Source of the DNA: an uncultured Blautia sp.
GTDB taxonomy: Bacteria; Bacillota; Clostridia; Lachnospirales; Lachnospiraceae
Reading direction: 5' to 3'
Length of the DNA stretch: 7,648 nt
Assembly: GCA_934408705.1 (NCBI GenBank)
Contig: CAKRVL010000109.1
Span: forward strand, 1 to 7,648
Position 1 is the stretch's first letter. Every line of letters begins with the position of its first letter. The notes under the pieces were generated by a model, which made no database searches, was not told the DNA's origin, and worked only from the letters and a program-made list of their open reading frames with translations. Made by a program: the position numbers and the translations under genes. Positions 1-6,432 of this stretch are shown here, piece by piece.

Positions 1-67
1 ATCCTTCTCTTCTTAATTTCTTTGCTTTGACATCCATGCTTCTTTTTTCAGCTTTTAAAGTATTCAT
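1..67 (-). CDS. Start of a probable ribosomal protein bL25 (Ctc-type), cut by window edge
   Basis: Only the first 22 codons are present, beginning at the ATG at 67-65 and running off the left edge. A strong GGAGG ribosome binding site lies about ten bases upstream of the ATG. The peptide begins MNTLKAEKRSMDV and continues AKKLRREG. The basic KLRREG segment followed by a codon beginning with T (Tyr would fit) resembles the N-terminus of bL25 proteins, where an R-x-LR-x-x-G motif precedes the loop that binds 5S rRNA. bL25 is a non-essential 50S subunit protein; in Bacillus the homologue Ctc is a general stress protein. The family call rests on recognition of a short N-terminus, so it is moderate. 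The start itself is well supported by the ribosome binding site. Confidence 0.55.
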   Translation of the reverse strand, partial: MNTLKAEKRSMDVKAKKLRREG

Positions 68-155
68 TTATCTTTTCCTCCAAAATTCTGAAACGCTTAG
101 CAGCCTTCAACAAAGAGGTTTTGTTAAGTACTTCTTTTTTCTTTTTACGTCCCTT

Positions 156-161
156 ATTATA
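156..161 (-). promoter_or_regulatory. Candidate -10 box upstream of the bL25-like gene
   Basis: A perfect TATAAT is present on the minus strand, about 90 bases upstream of the bL25-like ATG. No good -35 is found at the right spacing: the hexamer 17 bases upstream is TAATCA, a poor match. In such AT-rich DNA a TATAAT can occur by chance, so this is a weak call. Confidence 0.3.
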
Positions 162-254
162 GTCATCTGTTCCGATTATGATTAACCAAATTTATTTTTT
201 CTTAGGTGATTTTTTTAGTGAAATTTGCTCTTGTTTTTTATGAAAATGAGGTTA

Positions 255-1016
255 TTATTCCAGTACCGCCTCCACTAGTTTCTTTGTATACTCTTCTTTT
301 GGCTCATTGATAATATCATCGGGACTTCCGCTCTCTATTACCTTTCCATCATGTAATACCAGCACCCTGTCACAGAACATCTGCACAAGTGCCAGATTGT
401 GACAGATAAAGACAAAGGACAGTCCTTGTGTTTCCTTCAATTCTGTCAGCAGCTCCATAATCTGCTGCTGGATGGTGACATCCAGTGCACTGGTGGCCTC
501 ATCACAGATCAATACTTTTGGCTCTACAGCCAAAGCCCTTGCAATAGCCGCCCTCTGACACTGTCCGCCACTCACTTCGTGAGGATATCTTCCTGCAAAC
601 TCCTCATCAAGACCACACTGTTTTAATACTTCCTTCACTCTTTTGGCAATATCTGCTTTCTTCATACCACGGTTTCGAAGGCTTTCACCGATTCCATCTC
701 CCAGGGTTCTTCTTGGATCAAAGGAACCTGCCGGATTCTGAAACACCATCTGAATATTTCCGTATACATCCTTCAGCTGGCTTTGCTTCAATCTGGTAAT
801 ATCTTTTCCCTGAAATTTCAATGTACCTTCTGTAACATCGGTTAACCGGGTGATCAGCTTCGCCAGTGTACTCTTACCTGAGCCAGACTCCCCCACAATT
901 CCAAGTGTTTCTCCTTCTTTCAGAGAAAAGCTTACATCATCCACAGCTTTAAAAGACTCTTTTCCCCTCCGGGTAAATATCTTCGTTAAATGCTCTGCCT
1001 CCAAAAGTGTGTTCAT
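255..1016 (-). CDS. Peptide/nickel-type ABC transporter ATP-binding subunit, OppF/DppF/NikE-like
   Basis: This 253-residue protein is one of the two cytoplasmic ATPases of the importer encoded upstream. It carries every canonical ABC motif: Walker A GESGSGKST at 42-50, Q-loop Gln93 in VFQNP, signature VSGGQCQR at 148-155, Walker B VLICDE at 168-173, D-loop SALD at 176-179 and the switch His206. The C-terminus (EPKEEYTKKLVEAV) matches the oligopeptide/dipeptide-transporter C-terminal element but is short, so the protein is compact for an OppF type. The ATG overlaps the stop of the preceding ATPase gene in an ATGA arrangement and has its own AAGGA ribosome binding site. It is the last gene of the operon. 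Family and role are secure; the transported substrate is not. Confidence 0.93.
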   Translation of the reverse strand: MNTLLEAEHLTKIFTRRGKESFKAVDDVSFSLKEGETLGIVGESGSGKSTLAKLITRLTDVTEGTLKFQGKDITRLKQSQLKDVYGNIQMVFQNPAGSFDPRRTLGDGIGESLRNRGMKKADIAKRVKEVLKQCGLDEEFAGRYPHEVSGGQCQRAAIARALAVEPKVLICDEATSALDVTIQQQIMELLTELKETQGLSFVFICHNLALVQMFCDRVLVLHDGKVIESGSPDDIINEPKEEYTKKLVEAVLE

Positions 1017-1810
1017 GCTTTTTCCTTTCTCTTAAGTCTGGGGACTGCTGCCAACAGTTTTTTTGTATATGGATTCTGAGGATCATTTAAAACCTTCCCG
1101 GCATCCCCATATTCCATTGTTTTTCCATCTTTCAGGACAAGAATAGTATCAGCCATTGCCCGCACCACTCCGATATCGTGAGTTACAATTACAATTGCAG
1201 TTCCAAACATTTCTCTAAGCTTTTGCATCTCTTTTATTACCTGACGCTGAACCGATACATCCAACGCACTTGTAGGCTCATCCGCAAACAAAATCGGCGG
1301 ATTCATCAGCATGGCAATGGCAATCCCCACTCTCTGGTTCATTCCGCCGGACAACTCAAAGGGATAACTGTCCCAAATTCTCTGACTGTCCTTAAAATTC
1401 AGTTTGTCAAACAGCTCCATAGCACGTTCTTTTGCTGCACTTTTACTCACTTTCTCATGAGCGCGCATACTTTCATAAATCTGGTCGCCAATTGTACGGA
1501 TGGGGCAAAGTGAAGCACCTGCATCTTGAAAAATCATGCCTATTTTTGCGCCCCGGATTTTTCTTTTCTCTTTTCCTGAAATATCCAGAATATTCTGCCC
1601 CATATAACAGATATCCCCTCTTGTCACAAGACCATCAGTGCCAAGAAGTCCCATTGCAGCCTTGATCAGTGTACTCTTACCGCTTCCTGACTCCCCTACA
1701 AGCCCCAGGATTTCTCCTGGCGCAAGAGAGAAGCTTACGTCATGGACTACCGCTTTTCCATCAAAGGATATTTCCACAGAATCATAAGTCAGTATTTTAC
1801 TCTCCATCAT
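1013..1810 (-). CDS. Peptide/nickel-type ABC transporter ATP-binding subunit, OppD/DppD/NikD-like
   Basis: This is the second ATPase of the importer, 265 residues from the chosen start. Motifs counted from that start: Walker A GESGSGKST at 39-47, Q-loop Gln95, signature LSGGMNQR at 153-160, Walker B ILFADE at 173-178, D-loop SALD at 181-184 and switch His211. The end, DPQNPYTKKLLAAVPRL, is the conserved C-terminal element of oligopeptide/dipeptide-type ATPases. The frame is open further upstream to 1870, but that extension would run into the binding-protein gene and adds 20 hydrophobic residues not typical of the family. I therefore start at the ATG at 1810 (the next codon, 1807, is also ATG), four bases after the binding-protein stop. 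There is no good Shine-Dalgarno there, so translation probably depends on coupling to the upstream gene. Confidence 0.92.
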   Translation of the reverse strand: MMESKILTYDSVEISFDGKAVVHDVSFSLAPGEILGLVGESGSGKSTLIKAAMGLLGTDGLVTRGDICYMGQNILDISGKEKRKIRGAKIGMIFQDAGASLCPIRTIGDQIYESMRAHEKVSKSAAKERAMELFDKLNFKDSQRIWDSYPFELSGGMNQRVGIAIAMLMNPPILFADEPTSALDVSVQRQVIKEMQKLREMFGTAIVIVTHDIGVVRAMADTILVLKDGKTMEYGDAGKVLNDPQNPYTKKLLAAVPRLKRKEKA

Positions 1811-1814
1811 ACAC

Positions 1815-3353
1815 TTAGTTAATATCCAGATCTGCAGTGAGCTCATAATAATCACAAGGATGAGCCACAAGACCGGTTACATTTGACTGCATGACCATAC
1901 TCATTTTAAGATGCGAACAGAACACATAGGCATTGTCATCCAGAATGGTCTGCTGCATCTGAATGCCCAGTTCGGAACGTTTTTCCACATCAAATTCTTT
2001 TCCCAGCTCTTTTGCAAGCTCTTCCAGCTTATCACTGTGATAATGTCCATTATTGGAAGCAGACTCATCAAGAGTACAGGTTGTGAAGAAATTCTCCGGA
2101 TCTCCTGTTGGCGCTGTTACCATAGCACTTGCGTATACATCCCACTGTGTAGGATCTTTACGAATGGTATTATTATCAGATGTACAGTTAACCTGAACAT
2201 CCATACCAATCTCTTTCAGAGTTGCCTGAGCTGACTCAGCCAGCAGTGGAAGCTCCTGACGGCTTGGATAGGTAAGCCAGCGGATCACAAGCTTCGTTCC
2301 ATCCTTTTCACGGATTCCGTCACCATCTGAATCAACCCAGCCAGCATCCTCCAGAACCTGTTTTGCTCCATCCGGATCATAACTCTCTGTAGTCAGATTC
2401 TGTCCGCCAAATGAAAAAGTATCAGGGAATGCACCAACTGCCGGATATCCATATCCGTTCAGAAGCACAGATACAAAGCTCTCTTTATCAATTCCCATGG
2501 CAATGGCTTTACGAACTGCCGGATCAGATGTTACAGGGCTTTCAAAGTTCATCCATGCATAAAATGCACGGCTTGTTGCGGTGCTGGAAAATGTAAAATC
2601 ATCATTTTCAAACAATGGATAGCTTGCATATGCCATACCGTAAGCAGCGTTGATTTCTCCTGCCTGAAGGGCAAATGCCAGTGTATCTCCATCGGAAATT
2701 GTGCGGACAGTAATTTCATCTACATTTACGTCACCATTCCAGTAGTTTTCATTTTTTACAAGATCAACATGATCATCAGTTACAAGATCTGTGGCCACAT
2801 ATGGACCTGTACCAATCACAATGCCATTGTCTGTGATTCCTGCCTGCACATCAATAATACAGCCATAAGGATCACACAGATAATTGATCAGTGCCGGCTT
2901 TGGCTCAGTAGTCTTGATCGTAACCACATTTCCATCTGCTTCAATTGTATCGATACAAAGATCACCTGCTGCTCTTTCATGGTTTTCGATCAGAGCCTCC
3001 AGACTTTCCTTTACTGCCTGTCCATCACAGGCACGGCCATTGGAAAATACAACACCATCATTCAAAGTAATTTTCCAGGTGAGCTCATCCACATTTTCGT
3101 ATTCTTTGGCAATCCATGGTTCAATTTCCATGTTATCGGAATAACGGAACAGTGTTTCTCCCACACCGTAACGAATGCACGCCCATCCGGCATAAGTATT
3201 CTGAGGATTAATGTCTGCCTCTTCATTCTCTGCGTTAAAGGTAGTATCACCAAATACAAATGTTTTCTTGTCTTCCGCCATTGCCGGCATTGCAGTTAAA
3301 CCCATTGTCATACCCACAGCTAATGCAATTGCCAGAATCTTTTTTGTTTTCAT
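1815..3353 (-). CDS. Family 5 extracellular solute-binding protein (peptide/nickel type)
   Basis: This 512-residue protein captures the ligand outside the membrane and delivers it to the permeases. It has an N-terminal signal peptide with lysines at 3-5, a hydrophobic core, and a likely signal peptidase I site after AMA at 24-26. There is no lipobox cysteine. SBP_bac_5 landmarks follow in order: LTWKITLNDGVVFSNG (91-106), the GTGPY turn (181-185), DPAVRKAIAMGIDKE (277-291), and a D-x-D-x-DG loop at 341-346 before the second half of lobe II. Length is normal for the family. The mature protein holds nine cysteines, many for an exported protein. The ATG directly follows the permease stop (TAAATG), and its GGAGG site lies within the last permease codons. 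The style resembles both NikA/CntA-like and peptide-binding members, so I leave the substrate open. Confidence 0.9.
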   Translation of the reverse strand: MKTKKILAIALAVGMTMGLTAMPAMAEDKKTFVFGDTTFNAENEEADINPQNTYAGWACIRYGVGETLFRYSDNMEIEPWIAKEYENVDELTWKITLNDGVVFSNGRACDGQAVKESLEALIENHERAAGDLCIDTIEADGNVVTIKTTEPKPALINYLCDPYGCIIDVQAGITDNGIVIGTGPYVATDLVTDDHVDLVKNENYWNGDVNVDEITVRTISDGDTLAFALQAGEINAAYGMAYASYPLFENDDFTFSSTATSRAFYAWMNFESPVTSDPAVRKAIAMGIDKESFVSVLLNGYGYPAVGAFPDTFSFGGQNLTTESYDPDGAKQVLEDAGWVDSDGDGIREKDGTKLVIRWLTYPSRQELPLLAESAQATLKEIGMDVQVNCTSDNNTIRKDPTQWDVYASAMVTAPTGDPENFFTTCTLDESASNNGHYHSDKLEELAKELGKEFDVEKRSELGIQMQQTILDDNAYVFCSHLKMSMVMQSNVTGLVAHPCDYYELTADLDIN

Positions 3354-4223
3354 TTACATTCCTCCTCTTCTTTTTGAATGACTGTTTTTCGGATCCAGAT
3401 AATCGCGGACAGTATCGCCTAATAGATTAAAAATAACTACAGATACAAAAATTGCAACTCCCGGGGATAAAACCACCCACGGATAGGTCTGAATCATACT
3501 TCTACCACTGCTCATCATACTTCCCCATTCTGCCATAGGAATCTGGGCACCAAGTCCCAAAAAAGACAGCCCAGCCAGTTCCATCATCATGGTTCCGATA
3601 TCCAGCATGGCTGTAACAAGAACAGGTCCCAGCATATTGGGAAGGACATGTCTAACCATAATCTGGACAGAATTATCACCCGCCAGCATTGCAGCATGGA
3701 TATAGGGTTCATTTTTTAATGCAAGTGTCTGGCCTCGTGCAATTCGGGAATACTTCGGCCAGCTGATCACCGCCAGTGCAATAACCGCATTCTGGATGCC
3801 ACCGCCAAGTATCGCTGCAATTGCCATAGCAAACACAAGTCCCGGAAAAGCCAAGCACACATCGGAAATCCTCATCATGACAGCATCCAGGATTCCGCCA
3901 AAATAGCCACAACATACTCCCACAATGGTTCCAAATATGGAAATCACTGCCACTAATATAAAAGTAGAAAAAATACTGGCTCTTGCTCCGCTAATCACTC
4001 TGGACAGCATATCCCTGCCATAGGTATCCGTTCCCATTGGATGCTGAAGGCTGGGTGCCTGAAGAGCACAGGAAAGATCCTGTGCATATGGATCATAAGG
4101 ACACAGATGATCTGAAAATATTGCCAGAAGCACCAGACCAGCTGCCAGTATACTGAATATCATCAGCTTCTGCTTTATATGACTTTTCCGGACTTTCTGG
4201 ACACGTACTGTTATCTCACTCAT
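3354..4223 (-). CDS. ABC transporter permease, OppC/DppC/NikC-like
   Basis: This 289-residue inner-membrane subunit pairs with the B-type permease to form the translocation pore. It has a cytoplasmic basic N-terminus, a first membrane helix at about 21-38, and then the diagnostic OppC-family segment GTDTYGRDMLSRV (64-76). Further helices flank an EAA-type coupling loop at about 160-197 (ARGQTLALKNEPYIHAAMLAGD, then RHVLPN), which docks on the ATPases. The frame could begin at a GTG at 4232, but that codon lies inside the GGGAGGTGAGG ribosome binding site. The ATG at 4223, correctly spaced from that site, is the better start. The chosen start overlaps the end of the upstream permease gene by eight bases (ATGAGTGA). 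The stop codon abuts the ATG of the binding-protein gene. Confidence 0.93.
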   Translation of the reverse strand: MSEITVRVQKVRKSHIKQKLMIFSILAAGLVLLAIFSDHLCPYDPYAQDLSCALQAPSLQHPMGTDTYGRDMLSRVISGARASIFSTFILVAVISIFGTIVGVCCGYFGGILDAVMMRISDVCLAFPGLVFAMAIAAILGGGIQNAVIALAVISWPKYSRIARGQTLALKNEPYIHAAMLAGDNSVQIMVRHVLPNMLGPVLVTAMLDIGTMMMELAGLSFLGLGAQIPMAEWGSMMSSGRSMIQTYPWVVLSPGVAIFVSVVIFNLLGDTVRDYLDPKNSHSKRRGGM

Positions 4224-5163
4224 TTTCCTCACCTCCCAGACGGATTCTAGGATCCAGGAAACGATAAGACAAATCTGTAAGCAGATTTACCAGAACATAA
4301 ATAATCGCCATCCACATAACATAAGCCTGGATAATCGGATAGTCACGCATGGAAATAGCATCCACTGCCATTTTTCCAACACCATCCCACATAAAAATAG
4401 ATTCCACAATAGCTGTACCACCAAGAAGATTTCCTACTGACAGCATTAACAATGTAATAATCGTGACAAGGGAAGCTTTCATAATACTTTTCCACAATGT
4501 GACCGAAAACTTCACACCACGAGCCCGGGCACCAGTTACATAATCTTTACTAAGTTCATCCAGCACTGTAGCTCTCACCTGTCGGAGATATTTCGCAGAC
4601 ATTGCGATTGCCAGGGTAATAGCCGGCATTGCAACACTTTTCAGACTGATATCTTTGGAAATAACCGGAAAAATCCTCATTCTGATTGCCAGAAAATACA
4701 TAAGTAAAAGCGATACAAAGAAATTCGGAAGGCTGTTTCCTATAAAACTGCACAGCCGTATGATATAATCAAGTATTGTATTCTGCTTCACTGCAGACAG
4801 AATTCCAAGAGGAATGGAAATGACAATGGTAAGCAAAATTGATGTGACTGTGAGAAGTAACGTAGCCGGAAGCTTCGATAGAAAGGTATCAAAAACCGGG
4901 AATCCGGACACATAGCTTTCCCCCATATCTCCCCGAAGTAATTTTCCAAGCCACACAAAATACTGGGTAAGAAAGGGCTTATCAAGTCCCAGCTGCTCTC
5001 TTGCCGCATCCATCACCTCTTCCGACACAACAGCTCCTGTATTCTCCATTTTCTGTGTTACAACATCACTTCCCGCTATTCTCATCATTCCAAAAGACAG
5101 GAAGGTAATTGCAAACAAAATGGGAATCAGCTGAAGTATACGTTTGATCACATATTTCTTCAT
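4216..5163 (-). CDS. ABC transporter permease, OppB/DppB/NikB-like
   Basis: This 315-residue protein is the first gene of the importer operon. An N-terminal helix at about 9-27 (LQLIPILFAITFLSFGM) is followed by a long external region, including the family-typical QLGLDKPFLTQYFVWLGKLLRGDMG (58-82). The core membrane domain follows, with the coupling loop KDYVTGARARGVKF at about 207-220, and the terminus YRFLDPRIRLGG is typical of OppB proteins. After the coupling loop the usual His/Asn of the EAA motif are replaced (KSIMKASL), a modest variation. The ATG at 5163-5161 follows a GGAG site about nine bases upstream. The gene stands 156 bp downstream of the LysR gene, beyond an intrinsic terminator, so it probably has its own promoter. 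Confidence 0.93.
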   Translation of the reverse strand: MKKYVIKRILQLIPILFAITFLSFGMMRIAGSDVVTQKMENTGAVVSEEVMDAAREQLGLDKPFLTQYFVWLGKLLRGDMGESYVSGFPVFDTFLSKLPATLLLTVTSILLTIVISIPLGILSAVKQNTILDYIIRLCSFIGNSLPNFFVSLLLMYFLAIRMRIFPVISKDISLKSVAMPAITLAIAMSAKYLRQVRATVLDELSKDYVTGARARGVKFSVTLWKSIMKASLVTIITLLMLSVGNLLGGTAIVESIFMWDGVGKMAVDAISMRDYPIIQAYVMWMAIIYVLVNLLTDLSYRFLDPRIRLGGEENE

Positions 5164-5179
5164 TTAATTATCTCCATTC

Positions 5180-5190
5180 CATACTGTATG
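5180..5190. promoter_or_regulatory. Short palindrome just upstream of the ABC operon, possible operator
   Basis: The bases catactgtatg form a perfect inverted repeat with five-base arms around one base. On the minus strand it sits immediately before the ribosome binding site of the first permease gene. Dyads of this ATAC/GTAT type occur in LysR-regulator sites, and a LysR gene is next door. It is short and AT-rich, so chance is a real alternative. Confidence 0.25.
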
Positions 5191-5229
5191 AGTAGGCTTT
5201 TGTTTATTCTTTCATCCCACGCTGTAGTT

Positions 5230-5284
5230 TAACAAAATAAAAAACAGCCTACAACCCACCCCGGGGGTTATAAGCCATTCTGTT
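5230..5284 (-). terminator. Intrinsic terminator after the LysR gene
   Basis: Read on the minus strand, a ten-pair stem (CTTATAACCC with GGGTTGTAGG, including T-G pairs) closes a seven-base GC-rich loop. An outer AACAG/CTGTT pairing lies beyond a five-base bulge, and TTTTTTATTTTG follows directly. It starts about 35 bases after the LysR stop codon. This separates transcription of the regulator from the ABC operon, or lets only a fraction read through. On the plus strand the hairpin is followed by a less regular T-rich run, so it might also work in that direction. Confidence 0.8.
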
Positions 5285-5314
5285 TTGGAATATTTTTTTA
5301 TTATTTTGGAATAT
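5283..5314. repeat. 11-bp direct repeat spaced by exactly 21 bp
   Basis: The sequence ttttggaatat occurs at 5283-5293 and again at 5304-5314. The start-to-start distance of 21 bases equals about two turns of the DNA helix. The pair lies between the LysR stop codon and the terminator, roughly 120-150 bases upstream of the first permease ATG. Such phasing would suit a protein that binds two sites on one face of the DNA, but the region is T-rich and no function is shown. Confidence 0.5.
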
Positions 5315-5319
5315 CATTT

Positions 5320-6264
5320 TTATTCCGGATCCTCTGTTTTTAATTTTTCATTCAAATATTCCAACAATTCATCGATCAATTCATCCGGCTCATCATTTTT
5401 TCTTCTGATGTATCCGAAAAAGACCTTATTCTTCTTAAATTCCAGAGGTAACCCATTATTTACCGCTTTTTTATCATCAGAAAGATAGCTTCCGCTGATA
5501 TTACAAAGCTCTGTTTCTTTCAGCATTTTTTCCATAATATAGTCGCTGTTTGTAATAACGGAAACATCCAGATTTTCCCAACTGAATACACCTTGTTTTT
5601 CCTTATCATTCAGTTCCAGAAATTCATCCCTGAAGTTCTGGATAAAGCGGCAATCCTTCATCTGCTCCATATTAGCAGCACATATTTTCTCCTTTTCGGA
5701 AGCATTTTCCCACTTATTAAGCGGATTCATTTTTCCTGGATAAAAGGTTGCTGTGCTCTCCTGCATAACATTGAAAACCAGTCTGTTTTTTGCCAGTTCA
5801 TACTGAAATTCTTTCTTTTGCTGCTCCATCACATATACAAAGCCAATATCAGAAAGATAATCTCTTACACGTTCCATTACCGTCCTTACACCGGCTGTAT
5901 AGATTTCAAAATGATAATTTTTTTCATAGTTTTCCTTATAAAACTCCACAAACTGGTTGGTAAACCAGGAACTGGGATTCAAAGAAATCCGCAGATACTT
6001 TGCCATATTCCCATGGCTCATCTCTTCCAGTGTCCGTGAATCATTTATGATTCTGCACGCATAGCGATATGCTTCCCTCCCCTTTGCCGTAAGCGCGATT
6101 CCACGGGGCATACGGTCAAACAGTACAATTCCCATTTCCTCCTCAAGAGCCTTGATTGCTTTGCTCACACTGGGCTGGGTTGTATAAAGAAGCTTGGCTG
6201 CCTCACTGATAGAGCCTGTTTCAGCACACACTATAAAATATTTCAGTTGTTTCAGATCAAACAT
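5320..6264 (-). CDS. LysR-family transcriptional regulator
   Basis: This is a 314-residue DNA-binding regulator, near the usual LysR length of about 300. The N-terminal winged helix-turn-helix is clear: LKQLKYFIVCAETGSISEAA (4-23), recognition region TTQPSVSKAIKALEEEMG (28-45), and the wing LFDRMPRGIALTAKG (48-62). The remaining two thirds should be the ligand-sensing domain, but it diverges and I recognise no specific effector class. The frame is open to 6426, but the extra 54 residues do not resemble a LysR N-terminus. The ATG at 6264 has a GAGAGG site eight bases upstream and begins exactly where the family domain begins. Position upstream of the ABC operon and the same direction suggest it controls that importer. 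This is inference, as LysR genes are more often divergent from their targets. Confidence 0.9.
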   Translation of the reverse strand: MFDLKQLKYFIVCAETGSISEAAKLLYTTQPSVSKAIKALEEEMGIVLFDRMPRGIALTAKGREAYRYACRIINDSRTLEEMSHGNMAKYLRISLNPSSWFTNQFVEFYKENYEKNYHFEIYTAGVRTVMERVRDYLSDIGFVYVMEQQKKEFQYELAKNRLVFNVMQESTATFYPGKMNPLNKWENASEKEKICAANMEQMKDCRFIQNFRDEFLELNDKEKQGVFSWENLDVSVITNSDYIMEKMLKETELCNISGSYLSDDKKAVNNGLPLEFKKNKVFFGYIRRKNDEPDELIDELLEYLNEKLKTEDPE

Positions 6265-6303
6265 ATCTATTTCCTCTCTGGCGAAAACTTCATCACGAAA
6301 GAT

Positions 6304-6337
6304 ACGGCAGCTATTTTTGCGGAGTAATAGCTGCCGT
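6304..6337. promoter_or_regulatory. Perfect 12-bp inverted repeat (hairpin) in the lysR leader
   Basis: The arms acggcagctatt (6304-6315) and aatagctgccgt (6326-6337) are exact reverse complements separated by ten bases. On the minus strand it lies about 40 bases upstream of the regulator ATG. No run of T follows on that strand (ATCTTTCG comes next), so it is not a normal terminator of the HEPN gene. On the plus strand TTCTTTGT follows, at best a weak one. It may be an mRNA leader stem-loop or a binding site for autoregulation. Confidence 0.6.
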
Positions 6338-6351
6338 TCTTTGTCTCGTTT

Positions 6352-6379
6352 AGAATACCATATTTTTAAATTCCCGCAA
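6352..6379 (-). promoter_or_regulatory. Candidate promoter for the lysR gene
   Basis: On the minus strand, TTGCGG (6379-6374) and TATTCT (6357-6352) are separated by 16 bases. The -10 is preceded by TGG, an extended -10 element. Transcription would start near 6345, just before the leader hairpin. Both hexamers are imperfect, and the gene could instead be read through from the MNT/HEPN pair. Confidence 0.3.
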
Positions 6380-6432
6380 GCCTCCCAGGGGGATAAAATT
6401 TCCAGCCCTTCCCAACCTACTTTCATTCATTT

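Noticed and set aside
48..191. A minus-strand open frame of 47 codons, lysine-rich, overlapping the start of the bL25-like gene
   Set aside because: It has no ATG or GTG, only two TTG codons without a ribosome binding site, and its lysine-rich look follows from A-rich DNA. A gene remnant cannot be excluded.
188..230. CAAATTT/AAATTTG inverted repeat as a terminator of the ABC operon
   Set aside because: Seven AT-rich pairs around a loop of more than 20 bases would be too weak, and no defined T-run follows. No clear terminator was found for this operon.
1811..1870. Upstream extension of the ATPase D frame by 20 codons
   Set aside because: It would overlap the binding-protein gene, adds atypical hydrophobic residues and has no ribosome binding site at either upstream ATG.
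2769..3299. Long plus-strand open frame opposite the binding-protein gene
   Set aside because: It is the antisense of a clear SBP_bac_5 coding region, its product has no recognisable domain and an irregular composition, and no ribosome binding site was seen.
5593..6039. Plus-strand open frame opposite the LysR gene
   Set aside because: It is a shadow of the LysR coding sequence, rich in Phe/Ile/Leu because of AT-rich antisense codons. The protein is not family-like.
6265..6426. Upstream extension of the LysR reading frame by 54 codons
   Set aside because: The extension does not resemble a LysR N-terminus, covers the leader hairpin and candidate promoter, and the ATG at 6264 has a well-placed ribosome binding site.
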